Below, piece after piece: positions 59,601 to 64,000 of a DNA stretch of 64,000 nucleotides. Origin of the DNA: Telmatactis stephensoni (taxonomy: Eukaryota > Cnidaria > Anthozoa > Actiniaria > Isophelliidae); assembly GCA_029948255.1 (NCBI GenBank), contig JALIZF010001775.1, positions 186,001 to 250,000 of the forward strand, in the 5' to 3' direction. The position numbers and the translations under genes were made by a program. The number at the start of each line of letters is the position of its first letter. Positions within the stretch are counted from its first letter, which is position 1. The notes beneath the pieces are model-generated. The model saw only the letters and a program-made list of their open reading frames with translations, was not told where the DNA came from and made no database searches.

Positions 59601-62600
59601 TGGTTAGTTCTCTATTTGACCCACTGGGTTTTCTTGGCCCTCTCACCTTAACTGTGAAGATACTCCTGCAAGACTTGTGGCGAACAGGAGCAACTTGGGA
59701 CGAAGAGATCACCGAACCCTTCTTGTCATTATGGAAGAAGTGGTTACGAGACCTACCGCTCATTGTAAACGTCAATATTCCTAGATGCTATAGGGGTCCC
59801 TGTATGGGTGCGACCTCGTCAGTGCAGCTACACACCTTCTCTGACGCCTCAACTAGAGGAATTGCAGCTGTGACATACTTGAGACTGATTGACGAGGATG
59901 GAATGACACATTGTGCCTTTGTAATGGGCAAGACCCGAAACGCTCCCCTGAAACAATGGACCACCCCTAAGCTTGAGCTGCAAGCTGCTGTGTTAGCTGT
60001 CAGACTGTCCAAAATGGTCCAAAGAGAACTAGACCTGGCACTGGATTCAGCAACCTTCTGGACTGATTCCATGACAACTCTGCAGTACATTAGAAACAAG
60101 ACGAGAAGATTTCCTGTATTTGTGGCGAACCGTCTCACAGAGATTCACGACAACACTTCAACAGAGCAGTGGCGTCATGTTCCGGGTCTACAGAATCCGG
60201 CTGACGAAGGTTCGCGTGGCGCTGACATCCAGTACTTCCAACCAGGCTGCCGTTGGTGGAACGGACCTCATTTCCTCTGGTTACCTGAACGACAATGGCC
60301 TGTAGAGTCTTGTAACGGCGACGAAGAGCCAGAGGAAGAACCAAACAACGTTGGAGTAACCATGCTTGTCACCCCAGGCTCACAAGTTGACCTTCTACTC
60401 AAGCGCTACTCTTCCTGGTCTCGTCTTCTCAGAGTTATGGCTTGGCTGTTACGATTTGTACAACGCCTAAAGAAAGAACAGCCGACCGAGTTACCAAGTG
60501 CCCTCACACTTGCTGAATTACGAAATGCTAGAAACCACATAGTGCGGTTGGTTCAACGCCAGCATTTCCCTGAAGAGTACGCTGCCTTACAAGCAGGCCG
60601 GCAAGTAAAATGTCAAAGCAAGCTGGCCAACCTGAGCACCATCATGACGAATGGGACTATACTCGTAGGCGGAAGAGTTCACCGTGCACCGATCACGTTT
60701 GGCTCCGCGCACCCGATGATCTTGCCTAAAGAACATCCAATATCGGAGCTAATCATCACCTACTACCACAAGTTGTCCGGTCACACCGGACGTGAGCACG
60801 TGCTGTCGTCCCTACGCCAAACGTTCTGGATACTCAAGGCCAGATCATTGATACGCCGTATTCTACACAGATGCATCAGCTGCCGCAAGAGAAATGCACC
60901 GACCATGCAGCAGATGATTGGAGATTTGCCCAAGGAGAGACTGATACCTTTCCTACCACCATTCTCTTATACGGGAATAGACTTCTTTGGCCCATTTAAT
61001 GTCAAACGCGGTCGTAGCACTATCAAGATATACGGATGTATATTTGTCTGTTTCAACTCTCGAGCCATACACCTCGAGGACGTTAGCTCTCTGGAATCGG
61101 ATACATTCATCCAAGCTTTGAGAAGATTTATGTCACTGCGTGGTTGTCCGCGAGAGATATGGTCAGATAATGGAACAAATTTCACCGGCGCGGAGAGAGA
61201 GCTAAGAGAGTCTGTAAATGACCTCGACCAAGAAGCTATAAGAAGAGAACTCCACCAGCACAATACAGAATGGCACAGCTGCCCCATGCCAAGGTGGCGC
61301 TTCCAGACGCCGTATGCAAGCCATATGTCCGGAGTTTGGGAAAGGCTCATCCGGAGTGTGCGCAAAACGATGAAAGGCATCTTGGGAAACTCCAACGTCG
61401 CTCTAGGACACGAAACCCTTCGTACTGTATTTTGTGAAGCAGTGTCAATTCTAAATAGCAGACCACTCTGTCCCTGCAGTGACGATCCTAGAGACTATGA
61501 GCCTCTCACACCAAATCACTTTCTTCTTCTTCGTGGCAACTCAACAGAAGCACCGGGTGAATTCACAGACTGCGACCTCTACGCAAGGAAACAGTGGAGG
61601 CATGCGCAAGTACTATCCAACCATTTTTGGTCACGATGGATCCGGGAATACATCCCTATCCTACAACAACGACACAAGTGGACCCAGAAGAAGAGGGATT
61701 TGAAGATTAACGACCTCGTACTTGTTGTTGATCCCAACCAACCAAGATGCCGATGGCAGCTCGGAAGAGTGACGAGAGTATTTCCGGGACAAGACAACTG
61801 CGTGAGAACAGCTGAAGTCAAGACGAAGACCAGCAACTTTCTACGCCCCATCACCAAGTTGTGTCTACTTGAAGAATCTGAGTAAACTGAAGATTACGTA
61901 ACCAAGTGGTCACACAAGGACTTGTCAAACAACATGGAACATTCTAGTGAACACTGGATATTATAGTAAACTGAACATTCATCTGAGAACTGATAATTGT
62001 TTGAACTTTTAGATAGTTTCACCTGGGCCCCCCAGGATGTTGAGGGTTCCTCAACAGTTGAGTTTAATAAGTATTGTAAATGTATTTGGGTTCCCTGTGT
62101 AATTGTTAATTGTTAAGTGTACATGTCTGCCATGCAAGAGCTAGTGTCTCATCGATTGGTGAGTGTGTTATTTTTGCTTCAAACTTGTAATTTTTACTTT
62201 AGACCACAAGAAATGATTACTATGTAATATGTTTTTGTTTTTGTTTAGGATTTTACTGTATTTACTGTATTTACCGTGTGCTGTGTGCTTGCTAATAATA
62301 AATGGACTTCGATGCAAATTATGAATGTATGTCAAGCGGTAAAACCTTTCGATGAATTGGCTCACATGTCTGCTGTGTTTTTTCCCTCTACAACCAGAGT
62401 GAATTTCCTCACATGCATTTGCTACTGTCCTACATCCCTGACTATTTTCCCATTTCAACACCCCACCCCCTCCCTCTCTGTTCCTCTCTTCACTTGCAAA
62501 ATGTCAACTAAGTCAGTGTAAGAGAACCTTTTTCCTTAACTATTTAGGCAGTGGTGGAGAAGAAAAATGCCACAATTTTCCATCAGGCCTTTCAAGTCTT

Positions 62601-63586
62601 AATGGTGGACCAAGAGATGCAGTGCAGCAATGGAAAGTCCAATGTCAGATATCACATGCTGTGACGTCATTATGGGATGATAAGCACCATTTTATGATCC
62701 TTGGTGATGTTAAATGCTGTGATGCTCCTGTCGACCATAACATTTCCTATGTATTCAATATGACAACTGGTGGAAGTTATGATTCTGCTTCAAGATGGAA
62801 GGCACAGTGCTGGGATAACTATATCATTACAGGTAGTAGAAAGAAAAAAGGCTTTAAGCTTTAGCATACTGGTTACTATGAAGCCAATATATATACAATA
62901 TATAACCAGTATATGCAGTAAAGTGCAGTGCAGTGAAGTGCATCACAATGCAGTGCAGCGCAGTACAATGCATCACAATGCAGTGAAGTACAGTGAAGTG
63001 CATCACAGTGCAGTGAAGTGAAGTGCAGTGCAGTGAAGTGCATTGCATTACAATGCAGTGCAGTGAACTGCATCGCCGTGCAGTGCAGTATACAGTGCAG
63101 TGCAGGGCAATGCAGTCCAGAACAATATACATATAGTAATTCCGTGACTAAAATTGTCAAAGGTCATGGGCCTGTATTAGAGAAGTGACGTCAATGAAAA
63201 CCAAGGCACGAGGTCTGAATGAAAAATGAAATTAAAATTCCAAGGGAACTAGTCCATTATTCCACACCTTGGTTCCACGTGGCATAGATGATGTTTACTA
63301 ACCTCATGACATCTTTTGTTCTTTTAAGGTTTCTACGTACTTTCACCCAACAAAAAGAAATTGAGAACGTTTGGTAGTCTAGATGCAGTAAAATGCAGTC
63401 TAGTTTTGGATCATCGAGTGGATTACAGTTCCTGTTCTACCATAGATTTACCAGATAAGACAGGAGGACCACGAGAACCAGGGTCTAAATGGAAAACTGA
63501 ATGTCCTTCTGGATACTATATATCTGCTGTTTATAATGATAAAAGGCATACTGGAGTCAAAAAAATCAAGTGCTGCCCCCTCAAAG
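53628..63586 (+). CDS. Secreted cysteine-rich protein with FN2-like module, 5' part (continues beyond window)
   Basis: Exons seen: 53628-53709, about 54569-54856 (an acceptor at 54578 is also in phase), 62548-62832 and 63329-63586. Every junction is phase 1, the usual pattern for shuffled extracellular modules. Exon 1 encodes a signal peptide (MATFK, then a Val/Leu-rich core). Exon 2 contains [16 protein letters not shown] then WCSTTANYD, a good match to the fibronectin type II fold. Exons 3 and 4 encode a module I do not recognise, with recurring W-K-x-x-C, Y-I and K-C-C, and GGPR in both. It is likely a secreted or matrix protein, function unknown. A BEL/Pao element occupies the intron between exons 2 and 3. 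The last donor (63587) leads outside the window. Confidence 0.75.
55049..55403 (+). repeat. 5' LTR of BEL/Pao element
   Basis: 355 bp, begins TG and ends CA. It contains AATAAA at 55308-55313. Read base by base, I found no difference from the 3' LTR. Confidence 0.95.
55552..56934 (+). CDS. BEL/Pao ORF1: coiled-coil protein with degenerate repeats
   Basis: A 460-residue ORF upstream of Gag. Residues 1-150 are helical and charged with several Cys and a likely coiled coil ([15 protein letters not shown]). From about residue 200 to 425 there are about five degenerate repeats of 45-55 residues with the motif SPMF...PGPA...VP.NVND. It ends in tandem stops (TAATAA). In related elements this kind of N-terminal helical region is joined to Gag. 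Here it is in a different frame, with the ORF2 frame open from 56915, a 20-nt overlap. No nucleic-acid-binding motif is seen. The role could be structural, but that is inference. Confidence 0.85.
   Translation: MDQHGILAERIHHLDKSRSGYTAAITKLCNEIDRGLDCKDLDILRDLKARLSGAFERYSQCCYQYDNLLDPDCEKYRHVKEHFELQKQRVLSYDRKIDIFTVNAVMELQVTMLQEEIKKKELELQRTIEETERDLSTTNSEGIYAVPVCKDDLSNIVIPPPQMFKDVPEVLDPLPVGGQVKTSTPLGDITNQTRPIEDLSAILLPPPMFASPEILPAPALFVLRNENDDTERMNSPARPLGDVSTSPMFYSPVSPPGPALHVPSNVNDNLEHKIDMMIPLSGDTPSPMFSTLDVLPGPALQPALHVPRNVSDKMGYQNDLPRPISGDKGSPMFFTQDVPPGSAYVVPRDVNDCRPKLTFNLGNYDDAEYKNKSPSGEIPSHMFSISEMPSESAQPVSRNVNDYASKLTYDLETNDDVKYERELPKPPSSEILTVQHSVKTPLKDPPTSSHDEHVKQGNNL
56981..61885 (+). CDS. BEL/Pao ORF2: Gag-protease-RT-RNase H-integrase polyprotein
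   Basis: 1634 residues from the first ATG. Order: DUF1759-type Gag (about 10-200), Cys/His zinc-knuckle region (about 226-300: [18 protein letters not shown]), aspartic protease DUF1758-type with LLDSGSD (Asp360), reverse transcriptase with TRVVFDA and YVDD (777-780), RNase H (SDAST, KLELQAA, WTDS), integrase with an H-H-C-C zinc region ([16 protein letters not shown]) and a D-D-E triad at about 1334, 1396 and 1454, then the C-terminal DUF5641-type domain. No stop or frameshift and all catalytic residues present, so probably active. The start codon is 44 nt past the ORF1 stops, so translation needs reinitiation or a +1 shift in the overlap. Confidence 0.95.
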   Translation: MDKISISHNLPSVKIAKFSGSPEQYPRFRQRFKQVVESKPLDDSVKMTRLLQFLEGPALSAVQQYETLPDGLSKALRVLEDRFGRPYQVVRACVDALTKGPAIQMHDKQGLQHFADVAQGTYDTLASLGYLNEVNTDSLEKMMARLPRIVQARFVEHLNKLEKRGQSPMPTFKNVVDFLKDRADVINHPFLSKPTENTLTPVKPKGKPTPQRASSYVVTSSTTEPCFLCSKLHRLYQCDAFKLKSVKERFEFAKSKHVCFNCLSSTQHAARSCKSPTRCRSPGCNKLHHTLLHREEKGDSPSGSNSSKPDASNANSNTITTDRSCSTASRTDACEVLLQIIPVRITSNNGNSTTTYALLDSGSDIAMIDPSLAILLGMKGTASKISLSTVSDSEYQQSGTRVDFNISSVEGSGNNQVIHVNSAWAVKELNIPLKHRRILDSTNRWPHLKEIPFPDVERKKVSVLLGTSVQEAFIPLEVRKGEPHEPIAIRSCIGWSVFGGASTKGLPRQGNVNYVDIDDRTLENQLERFWKVESYGTEKVETKPMSLEDRRALDIINATMCKDGDHYSMGLLWKDDKPDLPYNRPLAEARLHCLKKRFLRDPELMTRYTNVIEDHLTKGYARKLTRQEAERVGDKTWYLPHHPVSNPNKPGKTRVVFDAAAKFNGVSLNDRLLQGPSYINDLSGVLIRFRQDRVAFTADIEAMFYQTRVIEDDTDALRFLWWPNGLDNPPEDYKMLVHIFGAKSSPCCANRALICTADDNAKDYDPDVIHSVKRNFYVDDALKSTATVEKAISLATDLVTLLKKGRFRLTKFMSNCREVLTSIPPEERVTLDLDLDKLPMERALGIYWDTDSDMFKFKVLKTDKPMTKRGILSVVSSLFDPLGFLGPLTLTVKILLQDLWRTGATWDEEITEPFLSLWKKWLRDLPLIVNVNIPRCYRGPCMGATSSVQLHTFSDASTRGIAAVTYLRLIDEDGMTHCAFVMGKTRNAPLKQWTTPKLELQAAVLAVRLSKMVQRELDLALDSATFWTDSMTTLQYIRNKTRRFPVFVANRLTEIHDNTSTEQWRHVPGLQNPADEGSRGADIQYFQPGCRWWNGPHFLWLPERQWPVESCNGDEEPEEEPNNVGVTMLVTPGSQVDLLLKRYSSWSRLLRVMAWLLRFVQRLKKEQPTELPSALTLAELRNARNHIVRLVQRQHFPEEYAALQAGRQVKCQSKLANLSTIMTNGTILVGGRVHRAPITFGSAHPMILPKEHPISELIITYYHKLSGHTGREHVLSSLRQTFWILKARSLIRRILHRCISCRKRNAPTMQQMIGDLPKERLIPFLPPFSYTGIDFFGPFNVKRGRSTIKIYGCIFVCFNSRAIHLEDVSSLESDTFIQALRRFMSLRGCPREIWSDNGTNFTGAERELRESVNDLDQEAIRRELHQHNTEWHSCPMPRWRFQTPYASHMSGVWERLIRSVRKTMKGILGNSNVALGHETLRTVFCEAVSILNSRPLCPCSDDPRDYEPLTPNHFLLLRGNSTEAPGEFTDCDLYARKQWRHAQVLSNHFWSRWIREYIPILQQRHKWTQKKRDLKINDLVLVVDPNQPRCRWQLGRVTRVFPGQDNCVRTAEVKTKTSNFLRPITKLCLLEESE
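62038..62392 (+). repeat. 3' LTR of BEL/Pao element
   Basis: 355 bp, apparently identical to the 5' LTR, with a poly(A) hexamer at 62297-62302. The target duplication ACCAG follows directly. Confidence 0.95.
62913..63125. repeat. Degenerate (GCAGT)n-type pentamer repeat
   Basis: About 200 bp of CAGTG, AAGTG and CATCACAATG variants with a 5-bp rhythm, in the intron between exons 3 and 4 of the secreted-protein gene. Confidence 0.85.
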
Positions 63587-63730
63587 GTGAGTTAGTGTGA
63601 TTATCAAATTGTTGGGAAAATGAGAACAACCTTCGCTGGCTCTTTTTTTATTCCCCTTTGCTTTCGTTTATTTTGCCTTTCGTTCCGGCTATTTTGTTGT
63701 TTTTGAACCTCAATTCTTTCCTCTCTCCGT

Positions 63731-63893
63731 CCCGCCCGCCCGTCCGTCCGTCCTTCCTTCCTTCCTTCACTATTCCTTCCTTCCTTCCTTCCTTCCTTCC
63801 TTCCTTCCTTCCTTCCTTCCTTCCTTCCTTCCTTCCTTCCTTCCTTCCTTCCTTCCTTCCTTCCTTCCTTCCTTCCTTCCTTCCTTCCTTCAT
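63731..63893. repeat. (TTCC)n microsatellite
   Basis: About 28 pure TTCC units (63776-63891) with a CCCG/TCCG-rich lead-in, after the last visible exon. Confidence 0.95.
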
Positions 63894-64000
63894 TATTCCT
63901 TTCTTCCTTGCTTCTTTTCCTTTATTTCTACATTTCCTTTTCTATCCCAAATCATTTCTCTTCTCGGCCCTCTCGCTAGCACCTCATCTTTAGCGCACTT

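Larger units (their letters stand above)
55049..62392 (+). mobile_element. Full-length BEL/Pao LTR retrotransposon
   Basis: A 7344-bp element bounded by two 355-bp LTRs (TGTTGAG...CTCTACA) and a 5-bp target duplication, ACCAG, at 55044-55048 and 62393-62397. It carries two intact ORFs in the order ORF1, then Gag-Pro-RT-RNaseH-IN. This protein order with a DUF1759-type Gag and a DUF1758-type protease is diagnostic of BEL/Pao. I found no clear primer-binding site after the 5' LTR and no purine tract before the 3' LTR. It lies in sense orientation inside an intron of the secreted-protein gene. Confidence 0.96.

Noticed and set aside
63648..63993. Pro-Ser-Phe-Leu and Lys-Glu-Gly-Arg repeat ORFs
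   Set aside because: Artefacts of the (TTCC)n microsatellite.

Overview
The window is an intron-rich, AT-leaning animal genome segment, not a prokaryotic one. The evidence is many small exons with GT/AG junctions and matching phases, a fused glutamyl-prolyl-tRNA synthetase, a cilium/flagellum gene, and many tandem and inverted repeats. I infer a marine invertebrate, most likely a cnidarian-grade animal such as a coral or anemone. That assignment is weak and rests on gene and repeat style only.

Layout. (1) 395-9812, minus strand: a partial second copy of the 3' half of the EPRS gene (WHEP plus ProRS, called copy B). (2) 9813-15806: a non-coding block of satellites, foldback elements and a long GACT microsatellite. 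(3) 16095-31873, minus strand: a complete EPRS gene in 35 coding exons, predicted 1421 residues: GST-like domain, GluRS, two WHEP repeats, ProRS (copy A). (4) 31874-32490: a divergent intergenic promoter with an RFX X-box-like site and a YY1-like site. (5) 32491-51481, plus strand: a complete CFAP61 gene in 38 coding exons, predicted 1184 residues. Its introns hold a 1.73-kb near-perfect palindrome bounded by TTAA, other foldback elements and a LINE 3' fragment. (6) 51540-53627: non-coding, with two inverted-repeat elements. (7) 53628-63586 and beyond, plus strand: the 5' part of a gene for a secreted cysteine-rich protein with a fibronectin type II-like module. A full-length BEL/Pao LTR retrotransposon (55049-62392) sits in its second intron.

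Most notable observations. The EPRS 3' half is tandemly duplicated, and copy B keeps a continuous reading frame while changing residues that copy A conserves. In both copies a 42-bp tandem repeat has duplicated an exon end together with its splice donor, in frame. The BEL/Pao element has LTRs that read as identical, a 5-bp target duplication and intact ORFs. It has an unusual separate upstream ORF with internal repeats. EPRS supplies charged Glu- and Pro-tRNA in the cytosol. CFAP61 belongs to the axonemal calmodulin/radial-spoke complex. They share a promoter region but no obvious pathway.

All exon boundaries were read by eye from splice signals, phase and recalled family sequence. No alignment was run.
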